Source of the DNA: Diploscapter coronatus
Taxonomy: Eukaryota; Nematoda; Chromadorea; Rhabditida; Rhabditidae
Assembly (NCBI GenBank): GCA_964036155.1
Contig: OZ038423.1
Span: forward strand, 61,457,249 to 61,521,248
Direction of reading: 5' to 3'
Length of the DNA stretch: 64,000 nt
The position numbers were made by a program, and so were the translations under genes. Each line of letters opens with the position of its first letter. Position 1 is the first letter of the stretch. The notes below the pieces were generated by a model. The model was not told where the DNA came from. It did no database searches and was given only the letters and a program-made list of their open reading frames with translations. This document shows positions 1 through 13,500 of the stretch, piece by piece.

Positions 1-535
1 GTTTATAGTGATGATTTCAGAAAATTTGAGGAAGATTTATTCATCTATTCGTGATTTTTGTCTTCGTTGTACTTAACATTTTAGGGGCGGAGCCTTTTAC
101 CTGATATTTTATTCTTTTGAAAATTGATTCACTATCAGTGAGATTTTTTCAAGGAAAATATTGGAAAATTAGTAATTTTTCTAATTTTTCTTGAAAAAAT
201 CTCAAATCCGAAAATTTTGAGCTATCGCCTTTTGTCCAATTCTCCTCTAAATCACTACTGAACTTCCTACTATTTGACTATTGTGATATGTAAAGAAGCC
301 GAAAAATAAACTATTCTTTGAAATTCTCAGATTCTTTTAGGAATTCTAGAAGTTAGAACTTTTAGATATCGTAGTGTTATTATTTTGTTTCTTTCCAGAT
401 ATACCCAAAACTAGGCCCGAAGAAGAATAGTGCTTTCATATTGAGAGAGGGAAAAAACTGCTCTTTCTCTTTCTTCCTTGAAATTATGCACCATTTTTGT
501 GCAAATCAAGTTTGGCTTTTTTTATTTTCAGATTT
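1..535. other. Gene-free 5' flank of the glutaredoxin pair
   Basis: No coding exon is recognised here. The stretch is AT-rich and presumably holds the promoter of the first glutaredoxin. It ends in a pyrimidine-rich acceptor (TTTTCAG, AG at 530-531) only four bases before the start codon. That fits either a spliced-leader acceptor or the end of an intron in the 5' leader. Confidence 0.4.
525..531 (+). promoter_or_regulatory. Candidate spliced-leader trans-splice acceptor of glutaredoxin 1
   Basis: ATTTTCAG follows a long pyrimidine run and lies four bases before the ATG at 536, with no coding exon seen upstream. Nematode SL acceptors typically lie this close to the start codon. A cis-spliced 5' UTR intron is the alternative. 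Confidence 0.45.
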
Positions 536-1239
536 ATGGGCGCCTTTGGTTCAAAGTCGGAGAGTCGAGTTAGGTCGGTGAAGGAGGAGATTCAAGAAGT
601 CCCCGTGGTTATCTACACCACCGATTACTGTAACTATTGCACGAGGGCGAAAGGCATTCTGGGAATGGAGGGAGTGCATTTTACTGAAAGAGTTAGTATG
701 ATTTTTCTTTTTTTTAATTAGAAACTCTCATAGGGTTTTTTGAGGAGAAAGTGAGCGAAATTTTTCGAAAAGATTATTCTTTGCCAAATTTCATCAAATT
801 CCGATGAGATCATTTTTGAACTTCGAAGATTTTATAATTCGGCGAGAAACTCATAGAATTTTGAGAAAACATTCTTTTCGAGTTTTTAACAATTTTAAAA
901 ATCTAAAATCTTGCTTACAGAACCTAACCTCGGTATCCCAAGACATTCCGAATTTCTCCACGTACCACAGAGGTCTCGTCGAGCTCTCCGGTCGAGTTTC
1001 AGTGCCACAGATTTTCGTTTGTGGGAAGTAAGCATTTTTCTTTTATTTTTCCAAGTATTTCCTACCCAACATTTTTTAAATGTACTTTTATGAATGATCT
1101 GGCTTCAATTTTTAACAATGTTTGAAAAAATTGAAAGTTCAGATTTTTGGGAGGTTATGACGAGTTGGAAAATGCTCGAGCGAAATTGCTCCATTTGGTG
1201 GAAGAATGCTCGAAAGACCACGGAAAAACGAAAAGTTAA
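536..1239 (+). CDS. Glutaredoxin (dithiol, CNYC active site)
   Basis: Three exons, 536-691, 921-1027 and 1143-1239, join in phase to give 119 residues. Glutaredoxins use glutathione to reduce protein disulfides and mixed glutathione disulfides. Visible hallmarks are the active site YTTDYCNYCTRAK near residue 30, the cis-proline region SVPQIFVCGK with the TVP-like SVP motif, and the GGYDEL motif that binds glutathione. The length is normal for a single-domain glutaredoxin. The N-terminus MGAFGSK fits an N-myristoylation signal (Gly2, Ser6), so the protein may attach to membranes; that is inferred. The start was chosen because it directly follows the acceptor. A related gene follows 383 bp downstream on the same strand, suggesting tandem duplication and possibly an operon. 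CNYC is an unusual middle pair compared with CPYC or CGYC. Confidence 0.9.
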
Positions 1240-1359
1240 CGAAAACGAAGAAAATCTCAAACTTTCAAGAAAAAATAATTGATAAAATTACGGGTAAATG
1301 ATAGGAGCTTAATTTGATAATGTTAGATGTACACTAGATCGCGTAGATAACGTGATAGG

Positions 1360-1365
1360 AATAAA
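1360..1365 (+). terminator. Poly(A) signal of glutaredoxin 1
   Basis: AATAAA lies about 120 bp after the stop codon, followed by a T-rich stretch. It is the first such hexamer downstream of the gene. Confidence 0.5.
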
Positions 1366-1602
1366 GGTTGTAATTTTGTAATTCCAGTTAACTAAAATAA
1401 AAAATGCTTTACAAGCAAAATGACTATTTATCATTGATTATCGTCGTCGTTATATCGTTATCGTTCATTTTGTTCTGTGCTTTGATCGCAAAATATTGAC
1501 TTTGATACGTTTCAAAAGAAAATAATAATTAATCACAGAAAATCCAAATAATTACTGTTTTCGTCAAATTTTCAATTATTCTATCATCTTAGAAAATCGT
1601 CC

Positions 1603-1610
1603 ATTTTCAG
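1603..1610 (+). promoter_or_regulatory. Candidate trans-splice acceptor of glutaredoxin 2
   Basis: CATTTTCAG ends 12 bases before the ATG of the second glutaredoxin and about 245 bases after the first gene's poly(A) hexamer. The spacing is wider than a classic SL2 operon but compatible with trans-splicing. Confidence 0.4.
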
Positions 1611-1622
1611 ATCCTTCTAAAA

Positions 1623-2486
1623 ATGGGAAACACTCAAGCAGTGATTCCGAAGAAGCCAGCGATATCTGCATCTTCGTTGAAGGTAGCTTGGAAATTTCAC
1701 TTCAACATTTCAAACGAAATAAAATGAAATAAATATTTATCTAACCATCCTAATGTTTTGAAATTCTGAAGTTCCATATCTGAATAATGTAATTCTTTTA
1801 ATAGAGCACTCTGCGCTTTTATTTCCAATATTCAAACGGGTGGCTGAAATAGTGAAACTTTCAATTAGGGACGGTTTTGGTCTATTTTTAGGTTCTGGAA
1901 GAAGCCCAACAAGCTGCTGTGGTGATGTTCACGAAGGACGGTTGCGGCTATTGCACGATGGCCAAGGACATCCTCAACGATGAGGGAATTCCCTATGTCG
2001 AAAAGGTGGAGATTTTTCATTTTTAAATGTTTAATTCAATAAAAATCGTGATCAGCTCATCTTAGAAAATGTCTTGAAATATGAATTTTTCGTGAAACAT
2101 TTGAGATGATTTTGGGAAAATTCGATGTTTGGATTTTCAGAACTTGAGCTTAAAAGCGAAAGAGGACCCGGACAATTTCGAGAAGTACATGAACGGCCTC
2201 ATCAACCTCACCAAATCCAGGACCGTTCCGCAGATATTCTTATGTGGAAAGTAAGAACACTTTAAGTCTTTTGGGTTTTATTTAGAACTTTTTTTTTTTC
2301 AGGAAAACATCCTCACAATTCAATTTTTCATTAGACTTTTTTGCTAATTTTTTAAAATTAAGATTCATTGGCGGCTGCACGGACCTGAACAGTTCCCGCT
2401 CAAATTTGAAGCTGATGCTGCAAAACTGCTCGGCAGATGGAGGCAAAACGCTCAAACCCGATTGGATCGAGAAGCACAAAATTTAA
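1623..2486 (+). CDS. Glutaredoxin (dithiol, CGYC active site)
   Basis: Four exons, 1623-1682, 1892-2005, 2141-2250 and 2363-2486, total 408 nt and give 135 residues. The fold signature is clear. The active site is FTKDGCGYCTMAK near residue 38, followed by TVPQIFLCGKFIGG, which supplies the cis-proline TVP and the glutathione-binding GG. The expected role is glutathione-dependent thiol-disulfide exchange. It starts MGNTQAV; Gly2 is present but residue 6 is Ala, so myristoylation is less likely than in its neighbour. The last intron of both genes interrupts the same GK-FIGG/FLGG place, which supports a tandem duplication. The C-terminal end (DWIEKHKI) is longer than in the upstream copy. Confidence 0.92.
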
Positions 2487-2610
2487 TCTTTCGATTATTT
2501 CCGTCTTTCCTGGATAATCTCCTAAAAATTCCTTGTTCTAAAAAATGACATTTTTAGAGGCTTGTTCCAGGATTTTCTTAGATTTACTAGAATTCCCTAG
2601 AAACGTAGAA

Positions 2611-2616
2611 AATAAA
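2611..2616 (+). terminator. Poly(A) signal of glutaredoxin 2
   Basis: AATAAA lies about 125 bp after the stop. A second hexamer follows near 2681. Confidence 0.45.
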
Positions 2617-2730
2617 GAGTTCTTGAAATCTGCTCAGCTAGTGAATTTCTAAAATTTTATGGTCATCGCTAACAAATAGAAAATAAAGACTTTCTCTGGC
2701 ATTTGCTTCGGGAAAACTAATAGATATTAT

Positions 2731-3072
2731 TCAACTTTCAAAAGAATGAAAAAATTCAAGATTCCAGCTTTTCCCTCCATTTATTCCGGTGTGTTTTAAC
2801 GCGTCCTTGTACAGAGCGCGCCGTACTCCAAATATCGTCCAAGTAGTGCATTTCTGCACGCACTTCCGCAATTGTTTGTATAGGTTGCAGCCGAATCGAT
2901 CAACCAATCCACCCCAGTTCCCAATATCGATTGTTCCCAAGTCCTCAAAAATGTCTTGGAAGCTTCCAAAATGTTCCCGAACCACTTTCATTTTGTCTTG
3001 ATCACTCATTAATCCTGCATCAAGCTCTTTTCTTTTTTTCATTTTATTCCCACATTTTATTGATTTATTCAA
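2731..3072 (-). CDS. Unrecognised cysteine-containing protein or exon
   Basis: A 113-codon open frame runs on the opposite strand to all neighbours. The part from about residue 20 on reads like a real protein: it has balanced composition, an amphipathic stretch around DQDKMKVVREHFGSF, and a small cysteine cluster in FGCNLYKQLRKCVQKCTTW. The nominal first codon is TTG and the frame stays open further upstream, so it is probably an exon of a longer - strand gene. I found no convincing upstream exon. I do not recognise the family. It may be a nematode-specific protein or a chance frame. Confidence 0.35.
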   Translation of the reverse strand: MNKSIKCGNKMKKRKELDAGLMSDQDKMKVVREHFGSFQDIFEDLGTIDIGNWGGLVDRFGCNLYKQLRKCVQKCTTWTIFGVRRALYKDALKHTGINGGKSWNLEFFHSFES

Positions 3073-4567
3073 GGTTCTCGAAAATATTCCCGGGATTTTT
3101 TTTTGTAAAATGTTGCCAATGTTCCAAAATCGCTGTTATTTTGCTCGTGATCATCTGCTTCCCTTATCAATCCGTCCCGCTTTTTGCCTTAATCAGCGTT
3201 TTTGTCTGACTGGACGCCTCGATGCCCCATTCTGAGTCATACTCGTTACTCATTACAAAACCCGATTCATTTCAATCCATTTCGACATTCAAACAATACT
3301 AAACTTTTCTAGGTATCGGTAAATCACAACCGGAAACTTTATTTGTGTAACTTGACAACCAACTTCCAAAAATCAACTTCAAGTCAAGTTTGAAGCTGAC
3401 TTGACAACTTTTTGAAGTTGCTGAGGCTTTCGAAGTTGTCTTTGGAAGTTTCCACATTTTCCGGAGCCGGTCATTTCGCGCTTTCCAACATTTTGCAACA
3501 AGTGAAATATCGATCGATGGCGAATGCGGGGCGCTGTTTTAATCTTTACACTAAATATTCGCCTCACATTCGGCCCGATTGCTGGATTTTTTTTCGCCTT
3601 TGCCTTTTTTGCTCGAGGATTTCAGTTCTCACCAGTTTCACACCCTGAAAGTGATCAGGCCTATTTTTGGAATTATCAGTTTCCGGTTTAATTAGTCTTT
3701 CTATCAGTTTTACTCGAAATTTAAGAAAATTTGTTTTTCACTCAGAATATTGATTTTTTAATATCAAAGTAATAGTTTGTTTTTCCACTTTTTCAAAAAT
3801 CGATTATTGTGCCGTTCGACTCATCGAAAAAAATACAAAATCGTCGACGTCTCGATGCCTCATCGAAAGTCAGCGAAAAATAGAAAAATAAGCAGTCCGA
3901 GTTAAAAATTTCACTTCCCTTCCCTGCGCCTTTTTTTGTTTTCCCTGAAACTCGATATTTCGGTCATTATTCAGACGGCTTTCGAGCGAAATTTCCCAAC
4001 TTTTCGAATGTTTTGATGCTCAAAATTTCGAAAACTGAAGATTTTACAGAATTAGACGGATGATTTTTATGTTTCAGGGGTGCTTCATTTCGAATTTATC
4101 TCTGGGTCTATGATGTCTTTTTGTTTTGAAAAAAAAATTTTGTTACAAAAATCACAAAATTTTCAATTCTCTTTGATACGTTTAAAGTTTTCCATATCGT
4201 GAGTTCAGCATTCTCCTCTTCAATTTTATTATCATTCTCATTTGCCAGAATTTTATTCAAATTTTGTTGCAAGTCCGCTAAAACTCATTTCAAACTTGTC
4301 CCCGATTTCCGAAACTGTTTCACACCTTCATTATCTCTGTTCATGTAGAGTGCCTCACGATTGTTCACCTTACTTCTGGCATATCTTATCAAATAATTAG
4401 TTATTTCGGCTTGATTTCAACTTTTGTTCAAATTCGTTTTCAAACTGCTCGTCGATAGTCCTTTCCTTTTGGTATAATTTTCAAATTTTGGCATCAGCTA
4501 CCTCGTGCTCGATCTATCATCAATTCATCCAATCGGCTAATCCCCATCAATCAGTGGCTTGGTTCGT
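3073..4567. other. Gene-free upstream region of WASP
   Basis: Short frames on both strands (for example 3379-3567 on -) have no recognisable content. The WASP promoter and 5' leader should lie here. An acceptor-like TTTCAG near 4077 could end a leader intron. Confidence 0.35.
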
Positions 4568-7500
4568 ATGTCCGCGCTCTACCCGCCCGGACCGTCCATC
4601 GGAGGAATGATGGCAAAAAACGGAGGAGCTCAGCAAGACAGGTAATATTTTTAAAAGAATAAATAATTGGATTAGGGCAATTTGTAACAAAGAGAACAAG
4701 GATCTCACCAAGGTTTCTCAGAAATAATCCGTACTCGCTAAAATTTATTTTTTTACGAGACAGATGCGGACTGCATTTTTGAAGAACGGTGCGATGCGGG
4801 CGCGGGTCCAAAACTGGCAAATTTTGAGAAATCTGCTATTTTCCAAAAGTACGAATGAGTCATGTCAAATATCGAAGAAATCCTGGAGAAAACTCGTGAT
4901 TTTTGAAATTGCCTGTTTTGATAGGTTTCAAAAATGGCTCAAATTTGTTAAATCTGAGAAGCTATTCGATAACACCAATCATTTGCTTCAAAAAATTAAA
5001 AATAAAAATTCAAACGAACTGATCGTATTCTGACATCTCGCAATCTTCTAACTTGATAGTTTGACGAAATATTATGTAGGGTTAGAAGAGGATGAGGAAA
5101 GCTCTATCTTTTACATACTATCTCTTTTAGCTTTGAAATTTCAAAATTTTCAACCTCTTTGCGTTCCAGAAAGCGAAAACGACCGCCCAACTCCGGCTCG
5201 ATTCTGCTCGAAAACCAGGAGAATCAGATGCTATTCAGTTTGCTCGGTAAGATTTTTTAGAACTTAAAAATGTAAAAACGACTGGAATTTGTTTCAAGAG
5301 CTTTCTAAATTCTATGATACATTACCTCTTATATATAATTTAGCAAGAATTTTGATTTATAATATACCAAGCTCCTGTTTTGTATTAATAAAAATTTACA
5401 AATGGGCTTCAAAAAGATATATTGTGTGATAATTAATTTGATAGTGAAAAGGTTTCTCGTATCTTACAAGGCTAAAAAAATCAAAGAAGTTTAAACAAAT
5501 CGTTACAATGTGAACGAGGCTTCCTTATCAATGTCGTAACGGTATTCCTAGCATAAAATCTCAGGCAGTGACAACGTCTCCCTGTCGGCTGGAGTTGTGG
5601 AGCTGCTGGAGGCGAGGAACCACAAGTGGAATTGCACCAATCGGGGCGTCATTTCGCTTGTCAAGGTACGGTCTTTATGACTCACTAGCTCCCACCCTCT
5701 TATAAAAAATAGCAGAGAATAATAGTAGGGATTACAAAAGGTCATTTTATTGTTTTTAGAAAGATGGACATTATTTCTTTATTTATGTTTTTCCCGGAAT
5801 AATCTTCATTTTTTTTTCAAATTTTGCTGAAAATATATTCATTCTTACGCATTGGTGCTATGAAAATAATCATTTGAAGATTTGAGTTACTTTCATAAAA
5901 TGCTGCACGATTGATTAATTCTAGTTAATAGTTGAATTCGGAGCTTTCTTTAAACCCACAAAAACCAATTTTGTTTCTATTTGAGGATTACCGCAATCGT
6001 GCCTATTTCATTCGGCTGTTCGACATTCTGGAGGGTCATCAGCTCTGGGAATTCAGACTGTGAGTTATACGTTTCAAGAATTCTATAAGTCAGGAATAAC
6101 TTTCAACCATCATTCCGAATTGTCATTGGGATTTCATCAAAATCATTGATTTCTTCTCAAAAAGCATTAAGTCGGAAAAATGTTTCAACGAAGACCTATC
6201 TTGTCCTGTTTTCCAAAACTAATTCAAAGGTCTTTGATTTCGAATTTGATTATTCCGAACATTATTAAATCTCAATAAATTCATCCTCTTTCCAATTTTT
6301 TAGTTATCGCGGCTTCGAGCTGATCGACCAGCAGCACTGCGCGAACCTGCTGACCTTCGAGACCGAGCTGGACGGACACGTTTACGGACTCAACTTCTCA
6401 TCGGGTATCACTTCTATAAACGACTAGAACCTCAATACAAAGTTAAAACTACCGTGCAATGATGCCAATAAGAAAAAAGGCTAGAAACATCGTGATAATC
6501 TTTTGCTCACATTCTAAAGGCATACTTGAGTTGGAAATGCTAAGGACCAATAGTATTTTAAACATGGAGGGCTAAAATTACTCAACTTTGAAAACTAATA
6601 ATATGGTTTCAGAAGTCGAAGCGGCAACTTTCAAAGAGCATCTTGACAAAAGACGCGAACAGGAAAGGAAATCTGCAGGTACGTTGAGTTTTCTTATTTT
6701 ACTTTTTTCATGCTTCAGAAAACTTTTGATTTGTAAGATGATTATTTGAAACGGTAGATTGACATTTGTCTCTTGGTAACTGAAAGATAGGTATTAGGCG
6801 GGAGTTAGGGGAATTTGGTGTTTTGGTCGGAATGGAATTGGTATTGGGAATAGGTTTCACGGTTGGTATAGATAGTTTCGAAATATTGGCTAAGTAATAA
6901 TTCAAGTGATCGTTACTAGATAAATAAATCAAACGCTAGAAGCTTCTTTTACTTTTCGACTACTTGACTTTCCAAATTTACCCTAAATTCTCGCGTTATC
7001 TACTCCTCCCCTAAAATCTAGCAAACCTTCATAAATAAATCCCTGCTTTTCCATATGTGTTTGCTTGACGTTTCTTTTCTCATTCCAGCGATATGTCAAG
7101 ATCCCCTGGTTTTTTTTTTCTGCGATTTGAGCAGATTTCCCCGATTTTACGATTCGAGTGCGAATTATTTGATTGTTTGTCTGTTTGCTACAATCTGTCA
7201 TATTTTGCCTTTTTCTTTGGATTATTAGAAATTTTCTATCTCCATGTTGAGGGATAGCTCCTGAAAACAGGCTGATCTTCCAAAATTCATCCTTAATTTT
7301 GGTTCATTCTCGATCACGGAGCTCTATTTTATGTCCTGGAGCTAAGGAACTGTCTATTTTGACTTTTAGAGAAGAAAAAATAAACGCACACTGGTTTTTA
7401 TTACTTGAAAAATGAGCCGAATGATTTTTATTTTATCGGAATACTGGTTTTAGGAGGCTTTTTTTACCTTTTCTAGGTACTTCTGTAATTCTATATTTGG

Positions 7501-10500
7501 ACTTTTATCTGACTTTTGGTAAACTTCTCAGGTTACTGTATGTAGTTTGCTAGTTTTCTGATCGTTACCGTTCTGCTTTGATGATTCTATTTTGCAATTT
7601 TATTTGACACTTCCTAATTTAGAATAGTCACTGCTTGAGTATGTTTCAGCTAACTTAAATAGGAGCTACAAAGTATTTTAATTTGACAGTTGGAAGTCAC
7701 TGAGTGAATTTATTATCCTGCAAACCCTAAATATTTTATTTCGAATATTGTTTGGATCGTAAATTTTTTAGTATCGTCCTAAAATATCTTTACTTGTTTT
7801 TCTTTTATCGGCAAGTTTAAAAATTATTCTGAAAAATACCCCTAAAACTTTTTTTTTTTCTAAAACTACGTGACTGTTAGAAATATCAGCTTTGATATAT
7901 GCGCTCCCTTTTTCGAGAACTCATTCATAAATCGAAAGTCAACATGATGATGCAATTCTGTGGAAGTTTTGACGAAATGCAAAGTAGAAATTGACTGAAT
8001 GTATAACGGGGTCAAGCAGGGAAGAACATTAAATTCGAGGAGAGGAATGAGAAAGAGAAAGCACATTTTGATAGATGAAAGATGTTCACCTAAATACGTA
8101 TAAATCTGAATAATTTGAGGGGTTTAGGAAATACGAGGGAATTTTGTAGGCTTCGAAAAGACAATATAACGGGCCAAGCTTACAAACCACATAGTCGGAC
8201 TCACTTCTGCACCATTTGAATAATTTTCAGAAAGTCAAACGTTTCCAAAAATGTTGCTTATCTGTGTATCAAAATAAGGGCATATTTGAATTGGAATCAT
8301 AATGATCAGTAACATCAACTTCCAGCAACTATCTACGCATGATTTTTGAATCTTCCTTATAAAGCACGAATCTTTCGTAAACTTGAACTCTCCTTTACCC
8401 TATTCGAATTATAGGTTGTAAGTTGCAAATTGACTTCTCTTGGCATTGAATTACTTTTTCTTTGATGCACTTTCATGATATGCAAAATTTCAAGGGAGTA
8501 GAATGTTTTCCCAGAGCAAAGAGAATTTGCTTTCTTTCAAGAAACAAAGACAATCGCTGCACAAGCCGAAAAGCGATTTGTTTACCTTTTCGAAATTCGA
8601 ATCTCTAAAAATCACACTGGGGTGTAGGAGAATATGAACAAATCGGGCTAATCAGAATCATTTTGGATTTTTTAATTTTTTTAATTTTATTAGTTTCAAG
8701 ATTTCTAAAATGTTTAGCGATTTTGTAAATCTATAGTAGGTGCCATGAACGAACAGTATTTTAGATGTTTAAAAATTACCATATTTATCGTAATTATTTT
8801 AAAAGTTTCAAAAATTCAATATAATTCTTCGATTTTGGGTATTTGCAGTTGGTACAGAAATTTGTTCATAGGTTAAATCGTAATTTGTTTTCAAATATTT
8901 TTTTCAAAGCTTTATTAAAATATTGCTAATTTGAAATTTTTAATCTTTCGCCCTTTTCCTAGTCTTAGACTACTTACTACAAATTTATGACAACCAAATT
9001 CGGCGAAATTTACTCAAACTTGCTAAAATTTATTATGATTGCTGAGATTTTGATCAAATATGACATAAAAACCGGACTAGGAGAATGACCGATGAAAGTG
9101 TGCGCAGCGGATTTTTGCATCAAAACAAGGCATTTTGAGTGCGATACGAAAGCTAAACATAAAAACATCGCAATGATTAGGAAATTATATATTTGAAATT
9201 TTTTACACAATGTCTTCTGCGGACTAAAATTTAAAAAATCGTAAATTATATAAATTTTTTGAAGCATATTCAATTTTACGAAACTTTTGAAATGTTGAAC
9301 TTCTTGTCGTCTTCCCCTTATAGAACATTTCTCTTTAATTTTTCTTACAACTCATTTTCGCAACATACCTAACGCGATTTCATCTTTATTGTTCCACAGT
9401 TCAATTAGGGATTTGCTAAAATTATCTCTCATGGACTGAAATTTTTCGCTTTCTTCAGAAGAAAAACTTACTTTTTCTTGTAAAAGTTGGTGGGAAGATA
9501 ATTTTTTGCTAAAACAAAAGGTAAACACACCAACTTGCTTTAGGGAAGGCTTTATGGGTTGTATGCTAAAAAATAAAGGGCGGAAAAGAGGTAAAGGTAA
9601 ACGTCTTTAGAATTTCTGGGAGGCGGTATTTGCTAATTTGACTAGTTACTGGTTTTTAGAAAGACTATCATACGTTCTTTAACTTCTCCGATTTTTTCAT
9701 GCTATTTCTTAAAAGATTATGAAAATAGCATAGGTAAAAAGAAGAACATTTTTCGTCCGTGCTTTGTAAAAGTAATTTTCGAGGAAATGTCTCCTTTGTT
9801 ATCATTAGGCCTTTTTCTTTTTCGATTTATAATGAATAAGAGGCTTAATAAATATAATCAACTCCCCTACCGTATCTAGAACCCAAAACCAACGCTGCGA
9901 ATAAAGCACAATAGACTTACACTCTAGCGTTAAAACGAACCTAACATGCTTATTTGCTTACCCTCTTCATTATTATCGAAAATTTTCGAGGATTCTATTT
10001 TTGGACTCGAGGAATTCAAGGAATTTTGCGAGTTTTGAAAAAGCGAATGATCAGGAATCGGTTTTTTTACTATTTAAAATTTGAATTATTTTTAATTTCC
10101 CTCATCCCCTTGAGTGGGTTTATCATTTGATGAATAATAGAGTTTAGCATTTTAAGAATTAATGAAAATTTCTCACTAATGGTATCTATATCATTGAATA
10201 GTTATCTTCCCTCTTTTGTCCTTTTTTATCACCTAAAAATTTAAATGCGAAAAATATTATTAAAAGATTTTACTTTTTTCAGGAGAAAAGTGAACATTGA
10301 TTTCTCTCTGAACTTTTTGTTCCTTCATTACGTAAGGGAGAATTAAGTTTGAATGGATCTGAAGTCAATTAATTCGTTACACAATTAGGCTATTTTGGCG
10401 ATTTAAGCAATTTGTACTAATAAGCCCAAATCGGCCTTGGAATTTCTTCGCCTGACCCACTTGGAGTGTTTTTTGTTGAGAATCGACTTTTGTGGTAAGG

Positions 10501-13500
10501 TGAAATTTAAATCCCTCATTTTGCATATACGCGCGAAGAAATGGCGATCTGACGGATTTATTTATTTATTCGGTCAAAACTTTAAACTTTCTCTTTTTGG
10601 AATATTTTTCGACGGATATCTTGAAATGCTACATTTTCGAGTTTAAAAAAGTAGCATTGTCAAAAATTTTGGTATGATAAAATAGGAATTTTTTGAAAGG
10701 AAAATCTAGATGAAATTTAATCATATTAGGATTTCACTTTTTCTGACACTAGTTTTTAGCAGCGATAAGGCTGAAATTGCGTGTTTGCGGTCAGTTTTCG
10801 GAGGAGAAAGTGAATTCGAAATGAGCTTTACGGGCGATTTGCAAATAATCAACCATTTCGAGACTTCACTAAACGGAAATTCTAATTGCAGGAAATTAGG
10901 GTCATTTCGATTTTGATTGTTTGGGATAGGTTATTTTTATGGAAAAATTTGTGGACTAGCATTATGCTGAAAACTAGGTAGAAAGGTAGAAATTTTGACA
11001 TTGTCCTTCTGCTAAAGAAATTATTAAAGACGTGATCCTCACCCTATTTAAGGAGTTTTGTAGCCTATTAAAACTTTCGTTTATCTACTCTATTATTTAT
11101 TGTTTAACTGGCAAGACCAAAGAAATTATTCCGCCCTTGATCCCACACCCTTTCATAAACTTTTGTAACCTATTCAAACTTATCTCACGACTCTTGATTC
11201 AGTTATCTATTAGTAAAAAAACAACAAATTTTATACTCCGCCTTTGATCCACCCAATTTCTATGCTTTTTGTAACCTACACCCGAACCACTCCCTTTAAA
11301 ATCCACATGCAGTAATATTTTCTTTGATTTCATGGAAAGTTCGATGCCGAAAGGCATTCCTTTCGAATGTGTTTGGCTAACCCCCTCCCTCAATTGTGAA
11401 TGAAGCCACGCCTATATTTTGCAGGTAGAGAATAGTTGGGGAATTGAATAGACGAAAAGATCGAGTGGAGAGAAAGAAAGAAAGGTGTAGAGCCGCCTCG
11501 TATAGCAAAACGAATGATGCTAGAGGCAACGAGTGGAAGGAAGCGAGGTCTCTAGCTTATTTTTGTTGTGAATTGTGATTTGGATTCGATTGATCTCATT
11601 ATTTTCTCATTTTCCCCCATTTTCATTGATCCAAATAGGTTTCGAGCTTCTCTGACAAACATGCAGTTTTCTTCGGTCTGATTTTCCTTTTTGATGTGTT
11701 TTCAAAGTTTTGAAAAATAATTGTAAAAATTGAATGACTTAAGAAACGCGTAATTATTTAGATTTCCAGAAAGTATTATTCACGTGTCAGCTTTACAAGC
11801 GATTTTTTCTTCAACATTACTGTTAAAAATTTTTAAATTAGCTACTTATTGGAATTATCATTTTCATTCTTGAATTTGGTAGATAAATCTTTACCAGTGT
11901 TGAGATTAGTATACCTTTTTCTGTCAAAACTACAAACTTCTTGAACATCTCGCAGCTTTTCCCTCGATATGACCTCAACGTTCATACGCGTAATGACAAT
12001 TACTTTCTACAAATTTCGCTACTTTCCTTGCTTCTTCCTTTGCATTTTACCCCAAAATATGACTGGTTCTGCATTTCAAATGTGAAACAATAACAAATTC
12101 CAAAATCTTCCAACAGTTTTTGTCTTCTTGCATAAATGCTTTACACACTAGGAAATAGTTGTAGCTTTGTATAGACCATTGCATAAAATTTCCACTGAAA
12201 ATTATGCCAGATGGCTTTATAGAAGCTATATAGTTTTGAATTTTTAATCCTAACTCATTGGGAATTCCGCATCAGACGGATTTTAAACTTACTTTATAGC
12301 ATACCAAAATATGTTCCTTCCCAGAATTTATCGAAAGATTCAAACGACAATTTTGTAGTCTCTATTTCACATCGTAGAATGGTTTATTTTTCAACAAATT
12401 TTATTCGGCAGGTTTCCATTTTGCTATTTTACAGCATAGGATGAGATAGTGCTCGTTTCTTCTCGAACATACAGGCGCCAGGCTAATTTGTTGGGTCATA
12501 ATTAGGTGTCATATTGTTTCTAGAAAGTGGTTGTAGTTGGATTCGGAAAAAAATCCTCCCTGTAGAAACGACTTTTGCACTTTCTTTTTGATTTGTGTAA
12601 AGTGGATTTTATTTTTCAAGCTTCTCGGCAAAAATCTTCCATTTGGAATGGCATAAATAATTGCCGAAGATAACTGTCTAGAATTTTCTCCCAAGATATT
12701 TTAGTTTCGAAGTTATTTCAGATGGCTTTCTTTACTGCATCTTTCGTCATAGTACAAGAGATTTTTACCCCAGCATTATTTTTTTCAAAATAATATTCTA
12801 GTTTTAAATCCCCAAATTTTATACCGGACAGTTTTCCTTCCCTATCCTTCAGCGTTGCATGGAATGGCGTTCATTTGAAATCCCCAACCCGTAAAGTAAT
12901 TTCCTAATTAGTGTCGGATCGTTTCAAGAAATCGCTTTTGCCTTTCGAAAACCTACTCTAAGCTTGAAAAGTAAGCCGTCGAAAATCTCAATCTGGAAAA
13001 ATCTTGCTAATTTTTTTCTTCTTGAAAGCGTTCACGCGGATTCTAATCCGTATTTTTATTTCATCTTGTTTCCTTCCCTACATTAGGAAGGGCTTGGCGC
13101 GATTTTTACGCATCCCAGGAAATTCTAATTTTTCTGCGTCTATGACCTCTGACTCTCATTTTGTATAGTATTTTTCGGGAGTCTGGCAAGTTGTACATTG
13201 TTCCTTTTCCTCACCATTTTTAACACTTCTCAAGCTTCTATTATTTTTATTCTCGAGTTTTTTCTTTATGTAATATTTCTTTATTTCTCTCATTTTGTTA
13301 CAGTATTTTTCGACTTTTGTCATTCTCGAGGCTTCTAACCTTACAAGTGGATAATTTGCCGGAAGGCGAGAACAAAATGTTCCCGACTAAATAGCATGGA
13401 AAAAGCGGAGTGAGTTAGAGAAACAAACATTTTTTAATGTTCTTCAGTACTATTTCATTCTTTCTGCTTCTTTGCCCGTCTCCTTTCTTCAATACTCTTT

